A DNA stretch of 64,000 bases from Yamagishiella unicocca (GCA_003116995.1 BDSL01000030.1:310001-374000), one strand, 5' to 3'. Numbered from the stretch's first letter, positions 1-11,116 are shown. Notes: generated by a model not told the origin, from the sequence alone. Translations and numbers: made by a program.

Positions 1-409
1 GCCAGGTTTTCTTTCTCCTGAAGGAGAGCGAGCTGACGCCGACCGGCTCCAACCTGCTGGACGGGCGTTTCGCTGTATTCGGGTACATTACGCAGGGGCA
101 AGATGCCCTGGCTGACTTCAAGGTGCGTACAGCGCCAGTACATATTGCTCGAAGGAGCGCCTCAAGCGGGATGTGCGTCCTGAATGGTCTCGGGGCTGAG
201 CACCGTATGTCAAGTGAATACTGTTTTGGGTGGCGAATGGGTGGGAACGGGTTGCCTGAAATATTTACAGCTGTCCCGTGGGCCGGTGCAAAACCCCTTG
301 GTAGCTTACGCGGGCTCCCTCCCTACAAACCATGCAGGTCGGCGACAAAATTGAGTACGTTAAGGTCCTGGACGGGGCGCAGAACCTGAAGAACGGACCG
401 AGCGCATAA
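1..409 (+). CDS. CYP38: CYP38/TLP40-like thylakoid-lumen cyclophilin, 3' end only
   Basis: Two exons of a gene that enters from the left edge: 1-122 (reading frame starts at base 3) and 338-409, joined in phase 0 across a GTGCGT...CAG intron. The visible C-terminus contains the segments [20 protein letters not shown] and [14 protein letters not shown], then [17 protein letters not shown] and a stop. This order and wording match the end of the cyclophilin domain of plant CYP38 (TLP40), a lumenal immunophilin-like protein needed for photosystem II assembly and for regulating a thylakoid protein phosphatase. Only about 63 residues are in view, so the transit peptide, the N-terminal helical domain and most of the isomerase fold lie outside the window. 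The nearby lumenal paralogue CYP37 has a different C-terminal sequence, so CYP38 is the better match. A TGTAA signal follows at 578. Confidence 0.85.
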
Positions 410-577
410 TTTTAGCACCAGTGGCGCACGACAGTGAAGAGGTTTTGACGAATTCGCTTGTTCTCTTCAAAGTCCCTAATTTTTCGTGAGGCGGCTGGAC
501 GCGGATGTTGCACGATGGCAATATACGGCGCATTTTTCCAACGCCGCGCAGATATGCCATGGCAGCTGACGAGTAAA

Positions 578-582
578 TGTAA
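578..582 (+). promoter_or_regulatory. TGTAA polyadenylation signal of the CYP38-like gene
   Basis: TGTAA lies 169 bp past the stop codon. A second copy sits at 660-664. TGTAA is the established chlorophyte poly(A) signal. Which of the two is used cannot be told from sequence. Confidence 0.5.
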
Positions 583-751
583 CGTTGCAGCTTACATGAT
601 ATCAGACTGCTACAGGGCGAGAGACGGAAAGTGTGCACACAGTCCTTTTTTGCGCACACTGTAAGGAATAAAGCTCAGTCTCCTGCACTTTATATTTCAG
701 CTATCATATTTAAGCAAATATATCTTTGGCGCTTCATAAGCAGCAAACGGG

Positions 752-1082
752 ATGGCTGCTCCTGATGGACAACAAGTGTCGCCAGAGCTCCAGCAGTTTA
801 TTGCCCGAGAGTCCCAAGTTGCTCAGATCCAGAGCATGATCGCGACGCTCACAGAGGTGCGTATGATCTGACGCGTCGCCATCTTATGACTTGGCGTGAC
901 GGTGAACGCTCGCGTAATTGTGAACACAGGTGTGCTGGGATACATGCGTCCAGTCACCAGGCAGCTACCTTTCTAGCAAAGAATCATCATGCTTGGAGAA
1001 CTGCGCGCGGCGCTTCGTCGAGACGACACAGTACATCCTTCAGCGAGCGGCTCATAAGGCGGACTCGGGCTCAGGCTTTTAA
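752..1082 (+). CDS. TIM8: Small Tim chaperone of the mitochondrial intermembrane space, Tim8 type
   Basis: Two exons, 752-856 and 930-1082, joined in phase 0 (GTGCGT donor, ACACAG acceptor), encode 85 residues, the usual Tim8 length. The protein begins MAAPDGQQVSPELQQFIARE. The twin CX3C signature is complete: CWDTC at residues 37-41 and CLENC at residues 56-60, 14 residues apart, which form the two disulfides of a Tim helical hairpin. Small Tim proteins act as hexameric chaperones (Tim8-Tim13) that carry hydrophobic precursors across the intermembrane space. The ELQQFI start and the CWDTCV/CLENCARRF(V) context fit Tim8 better than Tim9, 10 or 13. The ATG at 752 is the first in frame after an AT-rich upstream stretch at 690-725 that could hold the promoter. 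Confidence 0.9.
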
Positions 1083-2403
1083 TTCATTGACATTTTTAAT
1101 CCATAGAGGGGCGCTTTGTGACGGCGCATATGGAGTTCCTGCGGTGGCGAACGGGGTTGCCGGTGCGTTCCTTGCCGCATAGCGGGCGCGTGGCGGGGGT
1201 CAGAATGGGCTGCGTCGAATCTGCCTCATACAAGAGGCTGACTTTTGTGCGGAGTGTTCGTGGGGTTCCGAAAGAGCAGTGGGACAGTGACCATGGGTGG
1301 CCGGCGCCCTCTTGACGCCTCTTGCCATATGGTCCACTATGTCTGGCTGTGTTTTGTTACATGCGAGCCTCTCGCATACAATTTGCAATGCAGAACGGGG
1401 GGTTGACATTGCCCATTGGGCATGACGTTACGACTGCACATGTAGTGTTATCCACTTGACCAGGCCCTTGTACAGCAGTGACTGACCACTGGCCCAGCAG
1501 TCGACAAAAATCCATACTAGTGCCAAATCAGCGCAGAACCGCGCAATAGTGCGCAATGCGCACTGCATTTTTTTGCCATTACTCGTACGTCAGGAGAGAC
1601 GGCATTAGACCTTTGGCGGCAGGGTGCCGTTTTTGCGAAAAGAGGGTATCAGACCCGCACAACCTGCCGTTACCCAGCTACGTGCGGACACGTGTCGTAC
1701 AAAAAAGAAAACTTCCATTGCAAATAGCGTACATGCAATTCCTGCAGTCGCATGCAACCCCTAGCGCGTGGCTCTGCGTTATATCGTATACAAATTCGCA
1801 TCACAACCGTCGCCATCCGGTGCAACCAATTCAAGCCACCCATCCGGTCGCAATGCGCGCCCCACACCAATCCAAGAACCAGGCACCCAAACAACACCCA
1901 TGTCATCTATTGGCGCATGCCACCAGTATACCCTCATGCTTTCTAATCGTCCGCTGAAGGCACGGCCTTACGAGCCAAAATTAGCCGTTTTAAGGCATAC
2001 ACCAGCGATTGTCAGAACCCATACAACACACCCATCAGGCCAACCCCTGACTGGTGCTGCAGCACGCCTGAGGCGGAAAAGGCATATACAATTGTCCATG
2101 TCAAAGCAGGATGAGCTGCCGTTGCCACGCCGAACGGCACTCCGTTGCACGCCACGTGCATCAACCACGAAATTCACATGTTAAAAAAAGTCGGCACAGA
2201 TTGCGGTTCCCCTGCAGTTGCTTAGCAGCTGCCTGGGTCATAAGGGCCGCCTCAGCGTTCCACCACCGACCTAGGACAGCCCTCTGGTATGCACGTTATA
2301 TACTGTACTTGTTTCGTCCCACCAGGTACACAACCAGTAGGAGTACTGGCTGCAGACCAGCGAGTGGCTGAGGCTATTGCGGCTAGGCTGCAGACTTTCG
2401 GCT

Positions 2404-2481
2404 CTGCTGCTGCTGCACTAGCTGCCGCTCTTGGGGACTTAGCTGCTGCTGCTGCACTAGCTGCCGCTCTTGGGGACTTAG
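2404..2481. repeat. Tandem duplication, 39-bp unit, 2 copies
   Basis: A GCTGCTGCACTAGCTGCCGC-type unit followed by TCTTGGGGACTTA occurs twice head to tail with a 39-bp period. It is GCT-rich, so it produces spurious alanine- or serine-rich frames on both strands. Confidence 0.8.
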
Positions 2482-2712
2482 TGTGTGTAGCACCTCGAAA
2501 GCCGCGCGTTGCCATGCCGTGACAGCTAGCTTGACTGGAGTGCTGTAATTGCACGGCAGCTGCAGCTGGAGCTCGCGCGGGCCCCTGCGCGTTTGAACTT
2601 GGGTGTCACTTGGAATTAAAAAGTTCAATGTCAGGTGCTTTACGTAGCTACCGTGCAGTTAGTTCGGCGTCGCTAGTTGACACGAGACCGTAGTTATGGC
2701 AACGCATTCCTT

Positions 2713-2784
2713 GCAGCCGTCTAAAACACCAACAGGAATCCTCAGCTCGCAGCCGTCTAAAACACCAACAGGAATCCTCAGCTA
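2713..2784. repeat. Tandem duplication, 36-bp unit, 2 copies
   Basis: The segment starting GCAGCCGTCTAAAACACC and ending CCTCAGCT is present twice, 36 bp apart, immediately downstream of the F-box gene's stop codon (which reads leftwards at 2792). It therefore lies in that gene's 3' UTR. Confidence 0.8.
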
Positions 2785-2791
2785 CCGTATC

Positions 2792-4381
2792 TTACTTGTA
2801 TGCGCGCGAAACGGTGGAGTTATTCTGCCATATCATCTCCGCGCCGTCCTCGGGGTTGGTGATGATGAAGGATATTTCGCGCGGAGTTGCCAAAATTTCC
2901 ACCACCGTGCCCTTCATAATGGGCAGTCGTGCAGGCAACAAACTCCCCACAGTGATAGCTGAACTGAAACCCGTGGCGCGCTCACCGCGGTCGTCGTTCC
3001 GGTTGGGCTGACACTTGTGCAGTGCCTTCTGCACATCCTGGAAAGGACATAACGAGACGTGAATTGAGGACGTTTTCAATGGATGAATCTATAGACGACG
3101 CTGGATGGACGCGTCAAATAAGGTCTTAACATCGTAACAACGTGAGATAGGTCATAAAGACATCACATTCGCAAACCTCACCTGCATATCCACAGGCACC
3201 ACGCCGAACTGAGGGAGAAGTACGGGCGCCGGGGTGAAAATGGGGGCTTAAGTTTTGGCCGAAGCGTAGGGAGGGGAAACAATGTCCATGCACGGAGCAG
3301 AAACAAAGTACGAGGACAAGAACGAACCCCTGCGGCCGTCACGATGTCTTCGTATTTGTTAAGTAAGGCACAGGCAACAAAGAGATGGGGGAGTAAATCC
3401 CTCACGCGAATTTCGACTACTTCGCCTCTGCAAACCCTCCAACGTGTCCATACCCATTCTGCACATAGGAAGGTACGCGCCGACCAGGTGCCACGGCTAC
3501 CCCAAAGCTATCACAGTGCTACCAAGATCAGTACTATGTCAGTCGTTGCGCGGCATGTGTTTCGTATAAATCCGGATTAGACCCCGACCCCGCCGCTCCC
3601 GTAACCACGCGAACGCACCACGCTCACCTCTACAGCGTTGTTACCTCGCAACAACAGTTTCCACCGCAGCACGGGCGACTGTGCCGTCGACACGTCACTA
3701 AGGAGCATACGTGGCCCCGGCTGTTCCAGCTTAATCTCGGTGATGGCCCCACTTCCCGCCAACTCCTTGAATGTAAATGCTTGCGACTCGCCACGCTCGC
3801 GGTCGAATTTGGTTACGGTTTCCTCTATCGCCAAACGCTGAAGCCAGTTATAGTTCCTGTGCGTCAACAATGTATTAAGGCTCGGCTAGGGCGCAGGGTT
3901 GCCTCCGAAGTCTGGAATTTACATCTATTTGCGTCAGCGTGCAACGACCGGTTGCCGGGTAAAGAACAAGACATTGTGCATATTGGTACGATAATGAAAC
4001 TCCCATTTCAGCTCTTGGGATATTCAGTCGACGCCATCCCACGTCGCACCGAGGGAAACCTCACCTCCAACGAGCTGCCTGCTTTTCGCCAACAAGCCGC
4101 ACTAGTGACTCTTTGGCGAAACGGTGTGTCAAGCTCAGTCCGCCTCCGCCATCAAGGCTGCGGAAGTACCGGCACACGGAACTCAAGCCCATAAGCGAGC
4201 TTGACGGGAGGAGTGAGAGCACGTGGTAAAGAATGCCGTCCGGTAGAGATAGGAGCGAGACGCCTCCTTCGTCGCTGTTCTGCTGTTTCTGCGCCAAATC
4301 CACGTCAGAGGCCAAGGCCGTTTCATGCGACCGCGGGCGCTTTGCCGGACGCGCGACTTGTGCAGGGTCCAGCTGGTCCAT
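2792..4381 (-). CDS. F-box protein
   Basis: Five exons on the minus strand: 4065-4381, 3645-3856, 3406-3458, 3182-3208 (a 27-bp microexon) and 2792-3037. All join in phase and give 284 residues. Residues about 42-85 form an F-box: LLSLPDGILYHVLSLLPSSS, then L.GLSSVCRYFRSL. F-box proteins bind SKP1 and bring substrates to an SCF ubiquitin ligase. No WD40, kelch or leucine-rich repeats follow. Instead there is a compact region with REWVWTRWRVCRGEVVEIR over the exon 2-3-4 joins and a C-terminal segment around RLPIMKGTVVEILATPREI that I do not recognise, so the substrate is unknown. The exon 2 donor is GTAACA, chosen because it is the only join that keeps exon 3 open in phase. A competing GTGAGC donor 17 bp downstream would put a stop in exon 3. 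The start ATG gives MDQLDPAQVARPAKRPR. Confidence 0.8.
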
Positions 4382-4673
4382 ATTATATAAGCGATGCTTG
4401 GTGCAGTAAACTCGACCCTCAAGTTTCGGCAGGAACGGTCCTAGGTTGCCTAGGTCAGGATAGGTATTTAGAACGATTTTAAGGTCTTATACGCGTTTGC
4501 ACTATTATGTTGGAAGATTGTAAGCTCGAGTGATAGTTTTGGCGCGTTGCCTTTCTTCTAGTACCGTATGCCGTATTATCTTTATCTCGGAAGACTAACC
4601 CTGCGTTCGTAACCTTAATCTGCCTCAGCAGCAACAATAATATTCAGCAATAGTAAAAGGTGTCTGGAACAGC

Positions 4674-4680
4674 TATATAA
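4674..4680 (+). promoter_or_regulatory. TATA box upstream of the ATG at 4720
   Basis: TATATAA followed by ATACG lies 40-46 bp before an ATG in a pyrimidine-rich context. This is a convincing TATA element for a rightward gene, although the gene body is uncertain. Confidence 0.5.
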
Positions 4681-4719
4681 ATACGAATCGGCGCACACCG
4701 TGTCTCCTGTGTTTTCGCA

Positions 4720-4842
4720 ATGGCCCTCGCGGCCTACCTCGACGAAGGCCGTTTCACAGAGGAAGGCCGTTTCAAAGCCGAATGGGTTTACGATCGTCGT
4801 GCATCGTGTAACGTGTCCACACCGAAAAGCGGATCTCGATAA
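4720..4842 (+). CDS. Possible first exon of an unrecognised small protein
   Basis: From the ATG at 4720 the frame reads MALAAYLDEGRFTEEGRFKA then EWVYDRRAS before running to a stop at 4840-4842. The composition (acidic, aromatic, balanced) looks protein-like, and a short internal duplication gives EGRF twice. The real exon may end at a GTGTAA or GTAACG donor near 4805-4810, since a 40-residue product is short. One candidate terminal exon lies at about 5311-5376, where a CATGCTGCAG acceptor is followed by FHNYMKTSRTTKSGDAPDSS and a stop, and TGTAA follows at 5828. I could not connect the two with confidence and do not recognise the family. Confidence 0.3.
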   Translation: MALAAYLDEGRFTEEGRFKAEWVYDRRASCNVSTPKSGSR

Positions 4843-5217
4843 CCCGAATCCCTTCGTAGGGCACGTACAGCGTGCAACAGCAGATACGATGCAAAAGTCC
4901 TCCTGCGGGCTCGACTGTGCACGCGTTTCGTACGTTTGCGTGGAAGCGATGCGGGGACCACTGCGCTTTCCTAGTTACCGCACGAGTACTGACTGCAGCC
5001 GATGGCCGAACCGCCAGGACGGAATGGACGGCCCTGTGACCCAATGCGTGTCAGGAAGCCAGCGCCCGCAAGAGACCAAAATAAGGCTCAACGCCAGGGC
5101 AAACTGAACCTGATGTTCAGCCGTATGTGCACATCTTGGCCTACGGACGACGGATATAGGCTGCCCACGCCCCCGGCCCGCGAGGGGAAAGCTGCGTACA
5201 CCCGCCGGAACTAATTG

Positions 5218-5265
5218 GGATCCTGAAACGGATCCTGAAACGGATCCTGAAACGGATCCTGAAAG
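5218..5265. repeat. 12-bp tandem repeat, 4 copies
   Basis: GGATCCTGAAAC is repeated four times head to tail; the last copy ends in AAG. Each unit carries a BamHI-type GGATCC palindrome. Confidence 0.9.
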
Positions 5266-6499
5266 TTAGTCAGGCGCAGCTTCCGGCAATCACTCTCCTC
5301 TGCATGCTGCAGTTTCACAACTACATGAAAACCAGTAGGACCACCAAGTCAGGCGATGCGCCAGATAGCTCTACCTTCTGATCTGGAGCCCACTGTAGGT
5401 AATTACATTACAAGGCCACGCACGAGCACCAACCGTGTTGCGGCCCCATGGGTCACGCTCATGGCTGTCCGTAAGCCACAAGGCGTCACACGCTGTCACC
5501 AGCTTACGGTGCTCCCCCATCGCTTGGGAAAGGCTGGGGTTGATAGGAAGTTACACTCAATCTCGCGATGCGCTTTTGTTTCTATACCGTCGCCCGTATC
5601 GTGACCTGGCCCGTTGCGCTCACGCACTCGCCGCGTCCTAAAGAGGGAGCCAACGTCGGTATGGGTGTGAATAGACGTACAACGCCCTTCGTTACTAACC
5701 ATGAACATTTTACATCAGTCCTTGCCAACTGTTACCCCGAGAGCAGAAGAGGCATCGGTCAATGCGTTAGGCGACAAGCTTCCCGTCACTTTGTCATTCG
5801 ATCGCAAGATCCCAGCACCCCGCCCACTGTAACAGGGTGGACGAGTGTAGAGTCACTACTAACCTGCGCGCCACGGCCGCAGGATCCGATTCCGGAATCG
5901 GCGCCTATCAAGGGCATTCTCGCTGCTGAAAGTAGCAGCTAAGTCTGAGTCAGTAACCAACATCCAGCTGGACGCAATGCATTCGCCGTGACACGGCCCT
6001 TGCAGGATAAATTAGTACACCAGACCGCTAAATATCTGAAACGCTTTGCCCGAATTTTCCTGGCACGTCTCCGACAGCCAATTCCAACAAACGCCAAAGG
6101 GTTGCAGCTCATATGTACCTGACACCGTATCCTCTGCTGAAGTCCCATTTCCCGCTACCTCTCACTTTCCGCTGGCGACACTCACGCACTTGGGGCAGTA
6201 TGGCCAAAAGCGCAACGGGGGGGTTCCACGAAATTATCCAGCAACTGGTATCGAATCACGCAAGCCATGCCACTCACAGACGCACATAGTGCGAGGTTGC
6301 CGGAACACAGCTCCAACAAAAGCTCTTTCCGCCTGCGCGTTGCAGCCTGTTGATCTGGCCCTGTCCCTGACCTATGTCCGGGACGCCCGCTCACACGGTG
6401 CCAATAATTGTGTGCACCCCGACGGGGCCCATCGACTCAACGTGCGTTAGCTTGGGTTGCAAAGCACTAGAAACACCTGCACACCGTCGCCGGAATAGC

Positions 6500-6504
6500 T
6501 TACA
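6500..6504 (-). promoter_or_regulatory. Candidate TGTAA polyadenylation signal of the GH99 gene
   Basis: TTACA on the plus strand (TGTAA on the minus) lies about 495 bp past the GH99 stop codon. Confidence 0.35.
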
Positions 6505-6997
6505 AAGCTCTGTGTAGGGGCAGCCCTCGAGGCAGCCCACTAAGCTGCACGTGTCACGCTGCAGCACGTGCCGAAGGTGCCAGCCGTACCAAACTTCGCG
6601 TGGTCGTAGTTGACACATGCGGTACAGGTGCGAAGCACGACACCCCGGGGTCCCGCGGTCTGGGGTGATACGTCTTTATTTATGCCTTGCGGTCGGCAGC
6701 GGTTCATTCAATGGAACGATCGCGTCAGCGGTAGCTTCTTAAGCCGACATGACACAACGCCACCCTTACGCTGTGCGCCCACACCAAACGCACGCCAGCA
6801 CGGCCCAGTTGCACGAGAAGGGTCCCAACCGCCTGGGGCTCCTTCATGTCGTTTGGACGAATCTGGTCCGCACCGGCCCCCCCCGTCTTTCTACACAACC
6901 TCAGCATCGTGCGGCGCGTCTCGGTCCCTGAAGCCCAATAAGAAAGCCCAATGGAAGGAAAGAACAGCTCATACACTTACGTGCAAAATGCGGCCTA

Positions 6998-9900
6998 TCA
7001 TTCCCTTGGTGCCTCACACATCGCATCACCACTGCCGTCGTCCTCTTCACTGCTGTCGCACGTGTCTTCATCATGCTTTGCGCTAGCCAGCTGGCCCAGT
7101 CGCTCGGCGCCCGCCTTTGTGATCTCCAGGTACAAGTACGGGCCGTGTGGCTCGTAGTTAAGGTATTGGCAGTCCAGACGTGGTTGCCGTTGCACTGCGG
7201 GCTCGATCTGTGTGCCCTCGCCCCACTCGTTATAACTCGTTATTGACACGACCTCTACGCCAAGGATAATCGCGGCGCTCCACTGTGCCCGATACCTGCG
7301 AAGCATGACACCGCCAGATAGGTGCACGAGGTGGCGACAAGCACGCGGCCGCAATCGGCATTAGGGAAGGAGACGGTACTGCGCACGAGCAGATGAACCA
7401 TTTCTACAGCGGTTTCCCGTCAACAAAGCAAGACGAACTAAGAGAGTGATCGGTGCAGGAAGGCTGCGGCAAAAGCACTGCGGCAATCACTTGGGAGCAG
7501 CCGACGCAGTTACACGTCCAGGATGTCCAGCCATTGCGGCCCTCAAATTGAATGGGCGTACGTAACTAGCAAGGACGCCCTGCCGTTCCGGTGTTTACAG
7601 CACTTGCCTGCTGCCATCGTCGCGCGGCCGTATGGCGATCAGGTTCCACGGACGGATTTTGCCATCTGTCAACACGCGGGGCATCCACATGTTGTTTAAA
7701 CCCACCCGTTAAACGGCCTGGCGGGGTATTCAGCGCACACATACCGTTGTAGCCCGGCCCGATACTGGGGACGAACAGAAGCCCGTTGCTCGACGCCCAC
7801 CTGCAAGCAGTTGTGCGAGTTGTTGACAAAGTGCGCAGGCACGCACGCGCTCTGAAAATGGATATTCCCCATCCATGTGTTGCCCTGCCCTTCATTCAGC
7901 TGCACAAATCACGCTCCGGATGGTAACTGCCCCCCGCTCGTACTTCTTCATCGTGGGCCAGTTCTGTGGGTTGGCCCCGTAAGCCACTTGCTCACTGATC
8001 GGGGCAAAAGGGGTTGGCACATAAACCGGTTACATGACATGGATAGGGTAGCTGGCGCATTGTCTTCGGACACCTAGTCGTGAGCGCATGCTGGGGCGCG
8101 GGGATTGATTACCGAGAAACCTGTGGAGGCGGCCCGTCATCGGCCGGTTCAAAGGAAAGGAAAAAACAAATGTGCGGTAACGAGCGAGGCGGAAGACGGA
8201 GGAACAGCTGGGTGGAATGGGACACGGTGAGGCGAGATGCGGTGCAGCCCGTCTCCCTCCCAGCCCGGATACCGACCGTTATCGTGGAGACGTGAGAAAC
8301 GGCAAACGGGCGGGGACAAGTGGTGGCAGTAATTGACTTGGGAACGGGCACTGGGGCCACCATATTCGGGACATTTTCCCCGACACCATGGAACCGATGG
8401 AAATTAGCACGCCTATACGACGACGGTAGCTCAGCGGGCATTCCACAAAAGGCAGCAGCCCAGCCCCGGGCGGCCAACCGGCATTGTGACCTGGCCGACC
8501 ATACCTGCTGAAGTAGGTGTAGAACCCCTCGAAACCTGCGCCATGGAAAATGCACAGCAGGTAAGCATATGAGCATAGCCGTTCGGAACACGCACTCCCT
8601 CAATAAAATACTCATCCTTGGGTCATGACAACGCATTCATGCAACAGAGCAATAAGTCAGCAAGTATTCTGCCCCAATAATGGAAAGAGCGACCCGTTAG
8701 GCAGGTCAGAACGAGCACAAGGAATCCTGCTTGCTCGCCTGCTGGTAGGATGTCCTCATCGCCATCGTTCTTGTCTAGCCACAAGCCGAGGAAGAAGCCT
8801 GTCGTACCGTGCAAGCCAGTATTGGGAGAAAGACAAACAAGCATGACGGAGTCATTACCGACCCAAGGGTCTGCCGTCACAGGCGTTTTCCCACATCCAC
8901 GTGCCTGAGCACGAGCCAAGGAAGCAGCTTTTTATTCATAGCAGCCGAGGCAAAGGGGGTAGCTTCCGCTCCGACTGGGCCTGCTTCGCTGATAAAGACT
9001 GGGCTTGCTTCACCAACTTGAAGCTAGATCAGCGCGACTCACCGTCTGCAGACGTCCCGCGCACATTCAGCGGCCCGTCGTTGGGCTTCAATAGCTGAGC
9101 CCAATCGCTGGCCGGCAGTCGGTACGAATCGTAGACATAATAGACGGGTCGCCCTGAGAAGGAAGAATGCGTCACGTCCTCGCCAGATCGACGCCATCGG
9201 CAACAGACGAAGCGCCGTCACAATAACCCCAACAACAGCAGCTTTCAAACATCAATTGGGGCGTGCGCTCGTCGCGGAGCTGGGTTCCTCTCACCATTGA
9301 ATCGCAGGACTGCGGATGAGTCCTCGTACGTTTTCCCCAGATACATTAGGTCCTCGTGGACGGTCTCCTTGGTGCGACCTGGCAGCAAGAAGGGCAGGCC
9401 CGGTCAATCGCCACCGCGCCGTCAAAGCCATAACAACAGCCGCCTGTGGATCCAGTCGACATACCTTCATACGGTTCCAAATGAAACGCGACGCGTACCA
9501 GGCTGCCTGTCGCCTCTATTTCTCGGATGATCTTCGGGCAGGGAGCAGTGAGGGAAGGGCATTTGGGTGCAGCAAGCCACGCGCAACCGTCAACGAGCCG
9601 ACGCCGAAGGACTCTTGTCGTACCTGCTCCGTTCGTTGGTCTGTGTTCACCAGCTGAGTGTCATGGCTCCCTTTCCGCCACGGCGGACCCCACCATGATG
9701 CTACCTGCGAACCCGGGGACCATACATGGCAAGGGGTGTTCGTTTGGTGGCCCATGAGGCAACGCAACACTACGACCGCAGATAGGAGGTCGTGCAGCGC
9801 ACAATGAGGCAAGGTGCACGGCACCTGGCTGGAAGCTTGCACCCACCAGGACGCCAATGCCGTACTGCTCCATCTCTTGCAAATGTTGTCGTATGAGCTC

Positions 9901-11116
9901 GGAACTCGTGGAGGAGTAAGGACCCCGCAGGGGGTAGTAGGGGCTGTGGAGGCAGTCGGGCGGCTCGAACCGCACCCCTGGAGGGCATGACATGCAAGCG
10001 GTTACCCTTTAGTCCAGGAGGCTGGAAGCACGCCTCGAAATACGATGGCCAGTTGGGCGACGGCGATAAGGTGGCAACTTTTCGCTGTGCCCGCCTCGCT
10101 GGCTAACCACGGCGTAGGGATGCCTCGCTGGATAACCACGGCGTAGGGATGCCGAAGCGCCGGAAGCCTGGCATGGCTGCGTTAATGAGCTCCATGACTG
10201 GGCTCGTTCTGCCCCCGGCATTGTGGAGTGCCTCTCGCACCCACCCGCACCTCCCCAGCTCCAGGGCCTACCCTCAGGATACTTCTTCGCCACGGTCGGG
10301 TCCCAGTGTGAGAGGACCTCATGGTCCCAGTGCGTCCACCCGCCGGTACTCGGCTCGCTGTACCTGTTGTGGTAAAGAGGAGTTGCCGGTGCGACTCAGA
10401 CGCAGCGTTACCCAATGCACAAGCCGCCGGCGAAGGTTTCGCCCATGTGTGGTTGGTCAGAGAGTGTGTGCGAAGCGATGCCTTGGGTGCGACAGCTGCA
10501 GCCGCATGGGCTATTAGACCTGCTGAGCTTAAGATTTGGTGCCTGGTGACGCGTGGGGGCTCTACCCCTGCCTACACACCCAACTCAAGGTACCCGGACC
10601 CAACCCCAACACCCCACATTGCTCGTGAGTACTTAGGGTTGCTCGTGAGAACTTAGGGTTGCTCGTGAGTACTTAGGGTTGCTCGTGAGAAACTCAAGGT
10701 ACGGACCCAACCCCAACACCCCACATTGCTCGTGAGTGCTCTCATGGTTCCAGACGCAAGTGCAGCAGCTGTGCACAGACGGCGCGTGACCGGACCAACA
10801 TATACATGGAGCCGCAAGCCTAAAATAAGGTGGCATCAAAGTGACTATGCGTAATGCCGCGTGCGTAACTTGGCACTGCACGCTCGTCGCACGCAGGGCA
10901 GCCGTGGGGACGCGCACACCCGTAGGCCGAAAACCCGGTGCTGCTACAAGGAACCCCAGGGCAGCAGCTGATACACTTCGATCCAGAGCCATACCATAAG
11001 TAATAGAATGTATGCACGCGGTACAGAGGTGGGATGTCGCTCGCGCCAGCTTGCAGGAGCACTGCCAGGATGGCAACCGCCAGTACCGCTCCAGCTGAGC
11101 CATGCATTGTTTCCAA
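6998..11116 (-). CDS. GH99 endo-alpha-1,2-mannosidase (MANEA-like)
   Basis: Thirteen exons: 10995-11116, 10272-10363, 9847-9977, 9651-9704, 9465-9531, 9295-9378, 9043-9153, 8739-8798, 8505-8535, 7944-7994, 7745-7800, 7608-7665, 6998-7295. All are in phase and give 404 residues. GH99 enzymes release Glc1-3Man from glucosylated N-glycans in the Golgi, bypassing the ER glucosidases. A hydrophobic N-terminus (residues 8-24, AGAVLAVAILAVLLQAG) suggests secretory entry. Family motifs appear in order: VHTFYYLWYSEPSTGGWTHW, GIGVLVASWWGPPWRKG, VRVAFHLEPYEGR, GRPVYYVYDSYRLPASDW, LPAGFEGFYTYFS, GANPQNWPTMKKWA, LFVPSIGPGYNDGKIRPWN and SITSYNEWGEGTQIEPA. Glu329 and Glu332 in NEWGE match the two catalytic carboxylates three residues apart used in the family's epoxide-type mechanism. 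The C-terminus ends in an acidic stretch (DSSEEDDGSGD). The introns after exons 8 and 12 use GC donors (GCGAGC, GCAAGT). Confidence 0.93.
10091..10151. repeat. 30-bp tandem duplication in GH99 intron 2
   Basis: GCCTCGCTGG(C/A)TAACCACGG followed by CGTAGGGAT occurs twice head to tail in the intron after exon 2 of the GH99 gene. Confidence 0.8.
10575..10740. repeat. TTAGGG-containing 20-bp repeats inside a 50-bp duplication, GH99 intron 1
   Basis: The core 10622-10690 has four GCTCGTGAG(T/A)A units, three of them followed by CTTAGGGTT with a 20-bp period. Flanking it are two near-identical segments (ACTCAAGGTAC then GGACCCAACCCCAACACCCC) near 10580 and 10690. This is a short minisatellite within intron 1 and not a telomere tract. 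Confidence 0.75.

Larger units (their letters stand above)
1083..2791. other. Intergenic region between convergent TIM8 and F-box genes
   Basis: No reading frame here has recognisable protein character or splice-supported continuation. It holds two short tandem duplications, listed separately, and presumably the 3' UTRs of both flanking genes. A TTACA (TGTAA on the minus strand) occurs at 1357-1361. Confidence 0.6.
4843..6997. other. Mostly unassigned region upstream of the GH99 3' end
   Basis: It probably contains the remaining exons of the gene beginning at 4720 and the 3' UTR of the leftward GH99 gene, whose TGTAA candidate is at 6500-6504 on the minus strand. Frames such as 5002-5214 (+), with a CTGCAG acceptor just before it, are open but without recognisable character. 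Confidence 0.4.

Noticed and set aside
9960..9975. GGTTCGA-like B box on the minus strand
   Set aside because: It is the coding sequence of GH99 exon 3.
10622..10690. Interstitial telomere tract
   Set aside because: TTAGGG occurs once per 20-bp unit, not as contiguous telomere repeats.
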